DNA of 15,055 bases from an uncultured Lachnospiraceae bacterium (GTDB lineage Bacteria > Bacillota > Clostridia > Lachnospirales > Lachnospiraceae), in assembly GCA_910589635.1 (NCBI GenBank), contig CAJUTD010000070.1:1-15055 (forward strand). Direction: 5' to 3'. The position numbers and the translations under genes are program-made. The notes beneath the pieces are model-generated. The model saw nothing but the letters and a program-made list of their open reading frames with translations. It had not been told where the DNA came from and searched no databases. Positions within the stretch are counted from its first letter, which is position 1; every line of letters begins with the position of its first letter. This document shows, one piece after another, positions 1 to 7,337 of this stretch.

Positions 1-119
1 GCTTCGCTATGGAAACCTTTTGAACGGATGAAACCTTTATAGATTGCTTCGTGCGGCAGCCTCTTTTGGCATTTGATTCTACAAAGTTGATTTCCGTGTT
101 CAATTTGTGTGTTTACTGT

Positions 120-965
120 TCACCTCTCACCCGAAAGCTCCTCAGCTCTTCTTGCCCTGTATTCCTCATAAATGCTGTTAAATTCTGCACATACAAGCAA
201 GATATAAATCCCGAAATACAACCACAACATCACCAATATGATGGTCGTTAAGCTGCCGTACATAGAAAATCCATTGAAATAATCTACATAAATTGATATT
301 CCAAAAGACAGAAGCGCCCATCCCACAGCCGCCATGACGCTGCCCGGAATCTGGCTCTTAAATGACGCTTTGCGGTTCGGCAGCATCTTAAAAAGTACAG
401 CGAAAAACAAAATTAAAATGCTTAGAAGTATTAGGTAGCGCATACTTAATATGGCCTGTGTAATATTCGCCACAATTGGAAGATATTTTACAATCAAGTA
501 TTGCAGACTGTTACCGAAAACCATCAGCGTCAGGGAGGCTACAATGGCAATTACCAATATCAAAGTATATAGGCTTGCCCGAAAACGCAGGAAAATCCAA
601 TTCCTCGTCTCTTCAATGTCATATACGCTGTTCAGCCCTCCCATCAAATACTGGATACCCTTGGCAGCAGACCATACCGCCACCACAGCTGCAACAGACA
701 CCAGCCCCACGGAGTTATTATACATTTCATGAATAATCCCAATCAAAAATGGCGAAATATATGTGGGCATGACACGATGAACCAAATTAAGAATCATTCC
801 CTCCTTCACTGGGGTATACTGCACCAGCGAAATAAATAATATTATAAACGGTATCAGGGACAGCACAATGAAAAATGCTGACTGCGCTGCAAATGCGCTG
901 ATATTATCTTTCCTGCATTTTTCTATGAAAGCACGCAGCCCTGCGATTATTCTCCAAACCATCAT
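120..965 (-). CDS. YihY/BrkB-family integral membrane protein
   Basis: This 281-residue protein belongs to the YihY (UPF0761)/BrkB family, whose biochemical role is not settled; old annotations as ribonuclease BN are wrong. I see about six hydrophobic segments, near residues 30-49, 85-105, 130-150, 176-194, 208-227 and 239-262. Family-like features are the W98/Y106 region followed by LNSVYDIEETR, the PG at 207-208 starting a membrane segment, and the C-terminal YGSL...MLWLYFGIYILLVCAEFN stretch. The C-terminus is short, charged and probably cytoplasmic. Length matches bacterial family members (about 270-300). The first ATG overlaps the TGA of the upstream SpoIID-like gene as ATGA, so translation is probably coupled. 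GAGGAAAA just upstream fits the second of two adjacent ATGs slightly better, which would shorten the protein by one residue. I see no clear terminator in the 119 bases after its stop. Confidence 0.88.
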   Translation of the reverse strand: MMVWRIIAGLRAFIEKCRKDNISAFAAQSAFFIVLSLIPFIILFISLVQYTPVKEGMILNLVHRVMPTYISPFLIGIIHEMYNNSVGLVSVAAVVAVWSAAKGIQYLMGGLNSVYDIEETRNWIFLRFRASLYTLILVIAIVASLTLMVFGNSLQYLIVKYLPIVANITQAILSMRYLILLSILILFFAVLFKMLPNRKASFKSQIPGSVMAAVGWALLSFGISIYVDYFNGFSMYGSLTTIILVMLWLYFGIYILLVCAEFNSIYEEYRARRAEELSGER

Positions 966-3283
966 TTTTCCTCGTTATATATATTTTCAATATCTATATC
1001 ATTATAAAATGTCGTCAATATTTCCACATAGTTCATCCCCGCTTTGGCCATGCCGTTGGCTCCATTCTGGCTCATGCCAATCCCATGCCCATAACCGCCC
1101 CCATATACTACAAATCCTTCTTCGGTCGGCGTTACGCTGCAATAGGCGCTGGGCAACAAATCCATATCAACCGGCTGCCCGTCTTTGCCTGTCACCTTTG
1201 TTGCAGCAGCTCCAAGTACCGTACGCACATTATATTCTGAAAAGAGCGTAACACTTCCCTTTTCATAAACAATACTGAGCTGCTTTACGGCTCCGCCGGT
1301 ACACCGCTCTTCAACTGTAATCTTCTCCGGCGCACCAAATGATGCTAAATCTGCCGCTGTACCGTCTGACCCATTTGCTTTCTTTATCTGAACATTCTTA
1401 GCATTAGCCTCAAACCGCGCTGCGATCGCTTGATTGACTGCATTCGCCTTTTCCTTAAAGGACAAGTTCGCGGTCCAGCGAAAATAAGTGCTGTCACTGT
1501 CATAAGCAGCAATTTCCTGATCTTTAATAAACTCTGCAAATTTATCTTCATCAGAGATATCCGGCTCGCTGCCATCTGCAAGCAGTGATATCCCGCGCAA
1601 ATAGCCCTGAGACTCCTTTGGCTCTTCATTCCAGGCAGCCATATCCCCGGAATAACCGCAGGAGGTGGAGAAATAGTAAGCCTCCGCAATTTCCCCCTGA
1701 TATTTGATGACCTCGCCTACCGTGTCATCCACCGCAAGGTTGGTTTTTTCATCCTCCGCCTGTTTATTGTACACCTGATAACTTGTACTGTCATCCACAT
1801 GGGCGCCAAGCGCGGCATAATCTCCCCGCATAAGATGGATGCAGGCATAACTTCTGGCACAAACAGCCTGGGTACAGAGCGCATCCCTTTCATAAGTTGC
1901 AGGCATCTCACTCGGCACGACACCGTATAGGTATTGCTCTAACGGCAGCTCATTTACAACGCCATAGCCTTCCGTATACTTGCGAATCTCAATCGTGCCC
2001 CGATATCCCAGAGACGTCTGACCCCCATTTTCATCTGCAAAATAAATTCTTCCATCTTTGTCTTTTAATTCTATCTTCACATAATCTACATTCTCTTTCA
2101 GCAGATCCGCTGCCTTTATCGGCTGTCCCGGCTCTATGGCCTGTTCTTGGTCCCCCACAAATACCGTACCCTTTGTGTCAGTTGTCAGGATGGGGTTATC
2201 GTGATGAGTTCCATTCTCCGCATTTAAAAGTAATACACGAATATTCTCTATCGTAGCAGGCTCCTGTAGAATCACTCCGCACACCTGCTTTTTCGCAACC
2301 ACAAAATCCGCTTTAAGATTACCAATCACAAGCTTAGACTCATCCAGCTCCTCCACAGTCCCATAAGTCTTATATACTTTTAGCTTACCACTGTATTCTA
2401 GGATTCCGTAGCCGGAAATCTCAATCTGCTGCTCATCAAAACTCAAAACCGTACCGGTAATCTTATCTTCTTTTTTATAAATACCTGTCACCTTGCCGCC
2501 TTCCCATTGGATATCACAGATCGTATCTGTAATTTTCTCATCGAGCCCAGCAATGTCCAGGGAAATTTTCTGATTCTCATAAAGGATTTCTGCCTCCCCC
2601 GACTGCGCGTGATGCACAAACGCATTCTCTAAGGTCAGCTTTTCCTCACTCTCATCTATTACACCTATGATCCTGTCATCCACTACATAAACCTGATACA
2701 TATCATAATGATGGAAATAATTTACCCCATCCGCTACCTGATAATACCCTTTCTGGGTCAGACACTGCTGCGGGACATGCCCTCCTCCATCCTCATCCAG
2801 AAATACCAGTCCGACAACGGAAACTTTCTCTGCCGTGTCCAAAAGGCCTAAAATCTGTCCATATATTTGATTCCAACTTTTGCGTGGTACCGCCTTCCAG
2901 AAAAAACCATCCTCATATGTAACATATTCCAGAACTGAAAGCTGTTCTAAGACCTGCTTCAGCTTCCCGTATGTAAGTTTGCCATCCAAGCTCTTCTCAT
3001 GGAGAAACTCTTTCAACTTCCCTTCCCATTCTTTCTCCCCATAATAAGTAAAGCTCAACTGAGAAGGCAGCTCTGCAAGCGCTACATATTCGCTGCTAAA
3101 TTCTGTAATTACCTGCTTACTGCCGATGATGCGGATAAACCAAGCTGCCAAAACCATCAATATAAGAAGAAGCAGACACGCAATATACTTTTTGAAACGC
3201 CCTTGCCGGCCTGGTGGAGCTACCCGGAAGGCATCACCCTTTTTATTTTGAAAAAAAATTCTTCCCATACAAATATATTCCAT
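962..3283 (-). CDS. SpoIID/LytB-domain protein with long N-terminal extension
   Basis: A 773-residue membrane-anchored protein. SpoIID is a lytic transglycosylase that cuts denuded glycan during engulfment; LytB-type relatives modulate amidases. Residues 32-52 form one membrane helix after a basic N-terminus, so the bulk is probably outside the cell or in the intermembrane space. The SpoIID domain covers roughly 428-770. It includes LPLEQYLYGVVPSEMP, where E459 aligns with the SpoIID catalytic Glu, then TQAVCARSYA, H495 and C542 near the positions used for zinc in studied SpoIIDs, and the C-terminal GGGYGHGIGMSQNGA signature (728-742). Canonical SpoIID has about 340 residues. Here about 370 extra residues (55-425) precede the domain, rich in beta-type sequence and of unknown function. 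For the start, AAAGG abuts the first ATG too closely; the ATG at 3268 (residue 6) has GGAA nine bases upstream and may be the real start. It is co-transcribed with the YihY gene. It may be a vegetative paralogue rather than the sporulation spoIID. Confidence 0.88.
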   Translation of the reverse strand: MEYICMGRIFFQNKKGDAFRVAPPGRQGRFKKYIACLLLLILMVLAAWFIRIIGSKQVITEFSSEYVALAELPSQLSFTYYGEKEWEGKLKEFLHEKSLDGKLTYGKLKQVLEQLSVLEYVTYEDGFFWKAVPRKSWNQIYGQILGLLDTAEKVSVVGLVFLDEDGGGHVPQQCLTQKGYYQVADGVNYFHHYDMYQVYVVDDRIIGVIDESEEKLTLENAFVHHAQSGEAEILYENQKISLDIAGLDEKITDTICDIQWEGGKVTGIYKKEDKITGTVLSFDEQQIEISGYGILEYSGKLKVYKTYGTVEELDESKLVIGNLKADFVVAKKQVCGVILQEPATIENIRVLLLNAENGTHHDNPILTTDTKGTVFVGDQEQAIEPGQPIKAADLLKENVDYVKIELKDKDGRIYFADENGGQTSLGYRGTIEIRKYTEGYGVVNELPLEQYLYGVVPSEMPATYERDALCTQAVCARSYACIHLMRGDYAALGAHVDDSTSYQVYNKQAEDEKTNLAVDDTVGEVIKYQGEIAEAYYFSTSCGYSGDMAAWNEEPKESQGYLRGISLLADGSEPDISDEDKFAEFIKDQEIAAYDSDSTYFRWTANLSFKEKANAVNQAIAARFEANAKNVQIKKANGSDGTAADLASFGAPEKITVEERCTGGAVKQLSIVYEKGSVTLFSEYNVRTVLGAAATKVTGKDGQPVDMDLLPSAYCSVTPTEEGFVVYGGGYGHGIGMSQNGANGMAKAGMNYVEILTTFYNDIDIENIYNEEK

Positions 3284-3336
3284 CCTTTACCGTCAGCCAG
3301 CGTCCCAGTCTGGAAACAGCAGATTTTCAGAGTCAT

Positions 3337-3365
3337 TTTATAGGGAGTCCGAAAATCCCCTACAA
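3337..3365 (-). promoter_or_regulatory. Candidate promoter of the SpoIID-like/YihY operon
   Basis: On the minus strand, TTGTAG (3360-3365), a 17-base spacer and TATAAA (3337-3342) precede the SpoIID-like start by about 50 bases. The -10 is good and the -35 weak (3 of 6). A sporulation sigma factor could equally read this region; I cannot separate the possibilities by eye. Confidence 0.4.
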
Positions 3366-3408
3366 AAAGATAAGGCAGAAAGGCTGCCTTTCTCCAAAGC
3401 AGCCTTTC
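3362..3408 (-). terminator. Hairpin, possible terminator upstream of the SpoIID-like operon
   Basis: A perfect 10-bp stem pairs 3378-3387 (GAAAGGCTGC) with 3399-3408, around an 11-base loop. On the minus strand it is followed within about 10 bases by a T-rich run (CTTTTTG). It lies just upstream of the SpoIID operon promoter and about 390 bases after the L,D-transpeptidase stop, so it would end minus-strand read-through. The gap between stem and T-run makes it imperfect. Confidence 0.45.
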
Positions 3409-3800
3409 CTCTTTTGTAATTTATCTTTGGTTCTTTAATATTCTTTGGTACTCTTCCTATCTTTCGTGCCTCACAAATCTTTGGTAACTCATGCGCGGGC
3501 CATCTTTTGTAATAATCTTTTGTGCTTTCAAAATTTATTCTGAAAAGTACCCCAAAATGCCGTTTCCTGCGATTTTGACTCCTAGCTAAGCTAGGTGGGT
3601 AACCGCAACTTCTCTTCTGCCTTCCGCTGCGTAATGACGGCCTGGCATCCAATCAGCAATATAGGAATCCCATGAAAGTAAATGTAGGTTCAAAATAGCA
3701 GGGTATCGAACATCCCAGGAATACTTTCTTAACACATTTTGATTATACTCTATTATGTCCCGAACCGCAACTAAAAATTAATGTTAAATTCATGTTTAAG

Positions 3801-5588
3801 TCACATAAATTTCCAAACACCCATTACCGCCGGCTGTGCCTTACCTACATTTCTCTGTCCATCATCCGGCGTTGCCTTTCCATCGTCCGGTGAAACAGGC
3901 TTCGGCGTAACTGTAACGGTCATCGTCTTTTTCGTGACTGCTTTGGCCTTATTCGGATTAGCCACAGAATACTCTATGGTGTAAACTCCCGCCTTGTCAA
4001 AGCGATAGTTCTGGCTGCTCTGGGACGTGAGGCTGACAAAACTTTTGGCGCCTGGCGCCTTTACCTTAATGGCTATCTTAGAGGTTAAACTCTTGCCCGA
4101 AAGCATCTTCGCAGTCACACCGGTTTTCAGATTCAATACCGCATCACACTGTAAGGTCATTGTGCTCTTTACTCCCAAAAGCTTCGGCGCCTTAGTATCT
4201 TTGACAACAATAAGTTTCGTCTTCTTTGCCACTGCTTTCTTATTATAAGGATTCGTTACGGAATAATTTACACGGTATGTTCCTAATTTCGTAAACTTAT
4301 ACTTCTTAGATTTACTATACGAAAGCTTCACGTATTTTTTAGAGCCTGGAGCCTTAACTTTAACCTCAATCTTAGAAGTCATATTCTTACCCGACACCAG
4401 TTTAGCCTTTACCTTATATCTGAGGTTCCTGCTGTCATTGTATTCTACAGTCTTTTTATCAGAAATTCCTGTCAGCTTCGGCTTCTTGGTATCTTTGACG
4501 ATGACTTTCATGGTAACCTTCGTTACCAGCTTATTGTTAGGATTCGTCACATAATAGTTAAATTTATAAGTTCCAAGCTTCTTGAGCCTGATATTTCTCT
4601 GTTTATACAGTCTTTCCTTTTTGCTGTTCGGATATATAACCTTAATCTTAATTTTTTTTGTCAAATCTTTCTTATCAACTGTATAAGCCTTTACATTCGC
4701 TTTGGGCTTCAATAATGAGTTATACTCTTTTTTCACAGTTTTCTTGACACCCTTAATAATGGCTTTTTGCGTGTCAACGACATTGTAAGTTACAGAATTG
4801 CTGGCGCTTCTCCCGAGTGCATCCGTCACGTTGTATGTTACCGAATAGCTGCCTACTTTTTTCGTGTTTACATTGCCGCTGTAAGTCATCCTTCCGGAGA
4901 TATCGTTCCCCAGAGAATCATATGCTGCAATGCCAGCAAAAGGATTAAATTCTGCCCCGTATTGAAGAGTAGTCTGAGCTCCTGCCACGCTGATGCCCGG
5001 TCTGAGTCCGCTGTAAGGGTTACCAGCCATCGGATCTGTAGGATCCCAACCGCGGCTGCCATATTTGGCGGGTATCTTTATTGCCTCCGGTTTGCCCAGC
5101 GGATCATTCGCTGAGGAACCCCAAAATACCGTCACCGACGTTCCCAGAGGACAATTTTCATAAATCCACTTCGCGTCTGCCACTGTCAGGCGCACACAAC
5201 CATGGCTGGCCGTTGTTCCCAGCTTATTATACTGCACATAAGATTGGGAAGCATAATCCCCATTCGCATAATACCATACAGAATGGAACAGCACTCCGCC
5301 TACGATACGTGTACAGTACTGTCCGTAAGAAGGACCATCCAGCACATGCCAACGCAGTTTCTGACTGGTATTGAATGTACCGATTGGCGTTGCGCTTCCG
5401 GTTGAGCACACAAAAGCTCTATCCGGCGTTCCGTTACTGCGGTATACCGTTACTACATTTGTTGCCTTATTGATCCTTATGTAATAATTCCCTGCCGCCT
5501 GTGCCTTTTGCCCACTCAGGATTGAGGCTGACAGCAACATAAAACACAATACAGATATCATTATAATCTTTTTTCTTATCTTCTTCAT
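3801..5588 (-). CDS. Secreted L,D-transpeptidase (YkuD) with Lys-rich Ig-like repeats
   Basis: A 595-residue exported enzyme that should form 3-3 cross-links, or exchange D-residues, in peptidoglycan. Residues 1-32 are a signal peptide: basic start, hydrophobic 8-25, cleavage after AQA. The YkuD domain is about 34-157, with H102 and the SHGCVRL motif (128-134) whose C131 is the acyl-enzyme nucleophile. C-terminal to it are four immunoglobulin-like repeats at about 197-272, 273-366, 367-464 and 465-562, each ending in a strand like Y.V.YSVTNP or YSVANP. Repeats 2-4 are very rich in lysine, suggesting (inference) contact with anionic wall polymers. A short tail with two PDDG motifs follows; I see no LPXTG sorting signal. 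The start has GAGG eight bases upstream. It sits alone in its unit apart from a 23-codon ORF in its leader. No good terminator is visible just after the stop. Confidence 0.93.
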   Translation of the reverse strand: MKKIRKKIIMISVLCFMLLSASILSGQKAQAAGNYYIRINKATNVVTVYRSNGTPDRAFVCSTGSATPIGTFNTSQKLRWHVLDGPSYGQYCTRIVGGVLFHSVWYYANGDYASQSYVQYNKLGTTASHGCVRLTVADAKWIYENCPLGTSVTVFWGSSANDPLGKPEAIKIPAKYGSRGWDPTDPMAGNPYSGLRPGISVAGAQTTLQYGAEFNPFAGIAAYDSLGNDISGRMTYSGNVNTKKVGSYSVTYNVTDALGRSASNSVTYNVVDTQKAIIKGVKKTVKKEYNSLLKPKANVKAYTVDKKDLTKKIKIKVIYPNSKKERLYKQRNIRLKKLGTYKFNYYVTNPNNKLVTKVTMKVIVKDTKKPKLTGISDKKTVEYNDSRNLRYKVKAKLVSGKNMTSKIEVKVKAPGSKKYVKLSYSKSKKYKFTKLGTYRVNYSVTNPYNKKAVAKKTKLIVVKDTKAPKLLGVKSTMTLQCDAVLNLKTGVTAKMLSGKSLTSKIAIKVKAPGAKSFVSLTSQSSQNYRFDKAGVYTIEYSVANPNKAKAVTKKTMTVTVTPKPVSPDDGKATPDDGQRNVGKAQPAVMGVWKFM

Positions 5589-5670
5589 ATCTTATCCTCA
5601 ACTCTATCCTTTTCTTTATAAACCTCGCACAATTTGCATACAACTTCTTTACATTTGCTTAAATACACAT

Positions 5671-5702
5671 TCTCCCACAAAACACATATATTCTGTGGGA
5701 GA
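5671..5702. promoter_or_regulatory. 9-bp hairpin in the leader of the L,D-transpeptidase gene
   Basis: TCTCCCACA (5671-5679) pairs perfectly with TGTGGGAGA (5694-5702) around a 14-base loop. It starts three bases past the leader-ORF stop codon and lies 83 bases before the transpeptidase start. There is no T-run on either side, so it is not an ordinary intrinsic terminator. It could stabilise the mRNA, act as an operator, or be a control hairpin tied to translation of the leader ORF. Confidence 0.55.
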
Positions 5703-5704
5703 CG

Positions 5705-5776
5705 TCACATTTTAACATTATAATATAGTAACTTGACCGTTTGATAATTGTTGTTATGTTTCGCTTTTCTCACCAT
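5705..5776 (-). CDS. Putative 23-residue leader peptide or small protein
   Basis: This is a short ORF of 23 codons plus TGA. It begins MVRKAKHNNNYQ and continues with a hydrophobic and tyrosine stretch (KLLYYN) to a final VKM. The case for translation is a strong AAGGAGG ten bases before the ATG and a good promoter upstream (TTGACA, 17 bases, TATGCT). It is followed by a 9-bp hairpin and, 116 bases after its stop, by the L,D-transpeptidase gene. The peptide is basic and has no cysteine. I do not recognise it. It may be a leader peptide controlling the transpeptidase, an independent small protein, or a chance ORF. A second -10-like TATAAT (5717-5722) lies inside it, so part of it could instead be promoter. 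Confidence 0.45.
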   Translation of the reverse strand: MVRKAKHNNNYQTVKLLYYNVKM

Positions 5777-5813
5777 GTTTAAACACCCTCCTTATGTTCA
5801 ATTGCTCTTACAT

Positions 5814-5842
5814 AGCATAGCCTGTTGGTATTTTTTTGTCAA
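5814..5842 (-). promoter_or_regulatory. Strong sigma-A-type promoter of the leader ORF/L,D-transpeptidase unit
   Basis: On the minus strand, a consensus TTGACA (5837-5842), a 17-base spacer and TATGCT (5814-5819; 4 of 6) predict a start near 5807. The transcript would have a leader of about 220 bases with a 23-codon ORF and a hairpin before the transpeptidase. A second -10-like TATAAT at 5717-5722 lacks a good -35. Confidence 0.6.
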
Positions 5843-5873
5843 TGTTTTTTTATGGAACCTGCCATGCCAAAGA

Positions 5874-6287
5874 TCAGAAAACATCACTCGGCTTTAGGTT
5901 ATCTGTTGAAAAAGCGCCCGGAAGGAGCCTGTCTAACGTCACAATCCGGTAATCTTCTTCATTGTTCGCCAAAATAACCTCAAACGTCTCCATATCACAA
6001 AATTCCGCCAATACCTGCCTGCACACCCCGCAGGGAGGAAGATAATCATCATTATCGCCGTTGACGGCAATTGCTGCAAATTCACGCTCTCCCTCAGATA
6101 TCGCCTTATACACTGCGGTGCGCTCCGCACAATTAGTTGCTGAATAACTCACATTCTCAACATTGCAGCCAGTAAATATCTTACCGCTCTTCGTGAGCAG
6201 CGCAGCCCCTACCCGAAAATGGGAATATGGCGCATATGCCGATTGTTTCACTTCCACCGCCCGGGCAATCAGTCCCTGATAATCCAT
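5874..6287 (-). CDS. cdd: Cytidine deaminase
   Basis: A 137-residue cytosolic zinc enzyme that converts cytidine and deoxycytidine to uridine and deoxyuridine for pyrimidine salvage. The motifs are all present: substrate-side CNVENVSYS (41-49), CAE with zinc ligand C53 and proton-shuttling E55, and PCGVCRQ with zinc ligands C86 and C89. The length is that of the small homotetrameric three-cysteine class seen in Bacillus subtilis, rather than the longer E. coli class. The start is fixed by AAAGGAGG seven bases upstream. No pyrimidine phosphorylase or deoxyribose-phosphate aldolase gene is adjacent, so it looks free-standing here. I found no convincing promoter or terminator; read-through toward the transpeptidase leader is possible. 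Confidence 0.96.
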   Translation of the reverse strand: MDYQGLIARAVEVKQSAYAPYSHFRVGAALLTKSGKIFTGCNVENVSYSATNCAERTAVYKAISEGEREFAAIAVNGDNDDYLPPCGVCRQVLAEFCDMETFEVILANNEEDYRIVTLDRLLPGAFSTDNLKPSDVF

Positions 6288-6461
6288 GGCAACGCCTCCT
6301 TTCCAGCGGTACTACTTAGTATAAAACTTATGTAATATAGATTATTCGAGAACCGGACATAAAAACACCTGGCCCCCTTACTCGTATTGTACTATTCTAA
6401 GCCATTTTCTTCTATAATTCTATGGCAAAACTGTATGGAAATCTTAAATATTCTATTAATA

Positions 6462-6791
6462 TTACCAAAAACGGCGTTTGGCCCGGTTTATCGTTATACT
6501 AAACCAAATAACCACTGTCAGAAACAATACAACCAACGCCTTCATCACGTAAGGAAGTGGGTAGATATTGTAATCGTTGATAAAACTGACTACGCCAAAA
6601 ACAATTGCCACCGCGCCCAGCACAATCGTCCTCCCATAGATATAATTGATATATCCATGCACGTCACGGATAGGGTCCGTGCTTCCTCCTGTAAAGAAAT
6701 TACTCAGCTCCTGTGTCCGCTTCATCTTAATGGAAGAATAAACGGTATACAGGCCATAAAGCAAAATAACTACATCAAATATTATAAGCAT
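6462..6791 (-). CDS. Small membrane protein of unknown function
   Basis: I do not recognise this 109-residue protein. It has three hydrophobic segments, near residues 2-19, 55-71 and 82-101. A polar loop (22-52) contains KRTQELSNFF and GGSTDPIRDVHGYINY, and the C-terminus is basic (NRAKRRFW). That suggests a small three-pass protein with a basic end, probably inside. The frame stays open further upstream. I chose the ATG at 6791 because AAAGG lies nine bases before it; the in-frame ATG at 6815 has no ribosome-binding site, and longer versions would run into the divergent receiver gene. An excellent promoter lies at 6834-6862, back to back with the receiver promoter, so the two could be co-regulated. 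No adjacent gene reveals its function. Confidence 0.75.
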   Translation of the reverse strand: MLIIFDVVILLYGLYTVYSSIKMKRTQELSNFFTGGSTDPIRDVHGYINYIYGRTIVLGAVAIVFGVVSFINDYNIYPLPYVMKALVVLFLTVVIWFSITINRAKRRFW

Positions 6792-6833
6792 GACATTTTT
6801 CCTTTCCTTATTCATATTTTTCTGGTATAATTT

Positions 6834-6862
6834 ATTATAACCGTTATTGAAAAAGATTTCAA
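6834..6862 (-). promoter_or_regulatory. Promoter of the small membrane protein gene
   Basis: On the minus strand, TTGAAA (6857-6862), a 17-base spacer and perfect TATAAT (6834-6839) predict a start near 6827, about 36 bases before the chosen ATG. This is a near-consensus sigma-A promoter and supports the 6791 start, since longer alternatives would begin upstream of the transcript. Confidence 0.7.
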
Positions 6863-6884
6863 TTGAGATTTCTACAAGAAATGA

Positions 6885-6913
6885 TTGAAACTTTTGGCTA
6901 TTTAGTGTACTAT
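6885..6913 (+). promoter_or_regulatory. Candidate promoter of the receiver/CheX-like operon
   Basis: TTGAAA (6885-6890), 17 bases and TACTAT (6908-6913) predict a start near 6920. An overlapping TATAAT at 6914-6919 has only a poorly spaced -35. The -35 elements of this promoter and of the divergent one are 22 bases apart and lie within an inverted repeat. Confidence 0.5.
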
Positions 6914-6960
6914 TATAATAATAGTATTTATAAATCTGTAATTCACAAGGAGCGATTTGA

Positions 6961-7332
6961 ATGGAAAATGTAAAAATACTCATTTGCGATGATTCAATAC
7001 TTGCGCGCAAACAGTTAAAGGATATTATAGTTGAACATGGCTATCAAGATTTCCTGGAAGCATCCAATGGCCAGGAAGCTATTGACTTGTATAAAGAACA
7101 AAAACCGGAGCTGGTTTTTGTGGACATTGTAATGCCTGTCAAAGACGGCGTACAGGCCATCCATGAAATCCGTGAGTTTGACCCGGAAGCAAATATCATA
7201 GTAGTCTCCTCCGTCGGTACTCAGACACAACTTAGAAACGCTATTATGGAAGGAGCCCGTGACTTCGTTCAGAAACCTTATACAAATTCTGGCATCGCTG
7301 ATATTTTAAAAGCGCGCTTTGGAGGGAGATAA
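6961..7332 (+). CDS. Stand-alone CheY-like response regulator receiver
   Basis: A 123-residue single-domain receiver with no output domain. The phosphorylation site is complete: acidic pair D10/D11, acceptor D55 in VFVDIVMP, the Ser equivalent of the switch Thr/Ser at S83, and K105 in QKPY. Such proteins act by protein-protein contact, as CheY does on the flagellar switch, or in phosphorelays. The start has AAGGAG eight bases upstream. The next gene begins five bases after the stop, with its ribosome-binding site inside this gene's last codons, so the two are co-translated. That neighbour has a CheX-sized C-terminal region and might be its phosphatase (inference). No cognate kinase, receptor or flagellar gene is in the window, so I avoid the name cheY. 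Confidence 0.92.
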   Translation: MENVKILICDDSILARKQLKDIIVEHGYQDFLEASNGQEAIDLYKEQKPELVFVDIVMPVKDGVQAIHEIREFDPEANIIVVSSVGTQTQLRNAIMEGARDFVQKPYTNSGIADILKARFGGR

Positions 7333-7337
7333 ACGTT

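Larger units (their letters stand above)
3284..3800. other. 517-base intergenic region without a convincing gene; repeat-like tract
   Basis: Besides the promoter and hairpin listed separately, this region has a minus-strand open frame at 3338-3652. It begins only at TTG, has no ribosome-binding site, runs through the hairpin and the operon promoter, and encodes an implausibly Arg/Lys-rich peptide, so I do not call it a gene. Between 3409 and 3530 the motif TCTTTGGT/TCTTTTGT recurs about eight times at irregular spacing. A perfect 7-bp inverted repeat (CCTAGCT, one base, AGCTAGG) lies at 3581-3595. The overall look is of an interspersed or decayed intergenic repeat. I see nothing definite in 3653-3800. 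Confidence 0.5.

Noticed and set aside
1..119. Short direct similarity GAAACCTTT, repeated at the left edge
   Set aside because: Too short and without further structure; no gene or terminator could be supported here.
868..1251. Plus-strand open frame across the SpoIID/YihY junction
   Set aside because: It is antisense to two well-supported genes and its translation shows no plausible protein pattern.
3409..3530. CRISPR-like array from the recurring TCTTTGGT motif
   Set aside because: Units are about 8 bases with irregular spacing (8 to 25), with no constant repeat or spacer length.
3338..3652. Minus-strand open frame of 104 codons
   Set aside because: It starts only at TTG without a ribosome-binding site, overlaps the hairpin and promoter of the next operon, and has an unlikely Arg/Lys-rich composition.
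5671..5702. Hairpin as an intrinsic terminator or attenuator terminator
   Set aside because: No T-run follows the stem on either strand, so simple intrinsic termination is not supported.
6401..6426. GCCAT/ATGGC inverted repeat as terminator of the small membrane protein gene
   Set aside because: The stem is only 5 bp, the loop is 16 bases and no T-run follows.
6792..7010. Upstream extension of the small membrane protein to 182 residues
   Set aside because: It would overlap the receiver gene and lie upstream of the predicted transcription start; the ATG at 6791 has a good ribosome-binding site.
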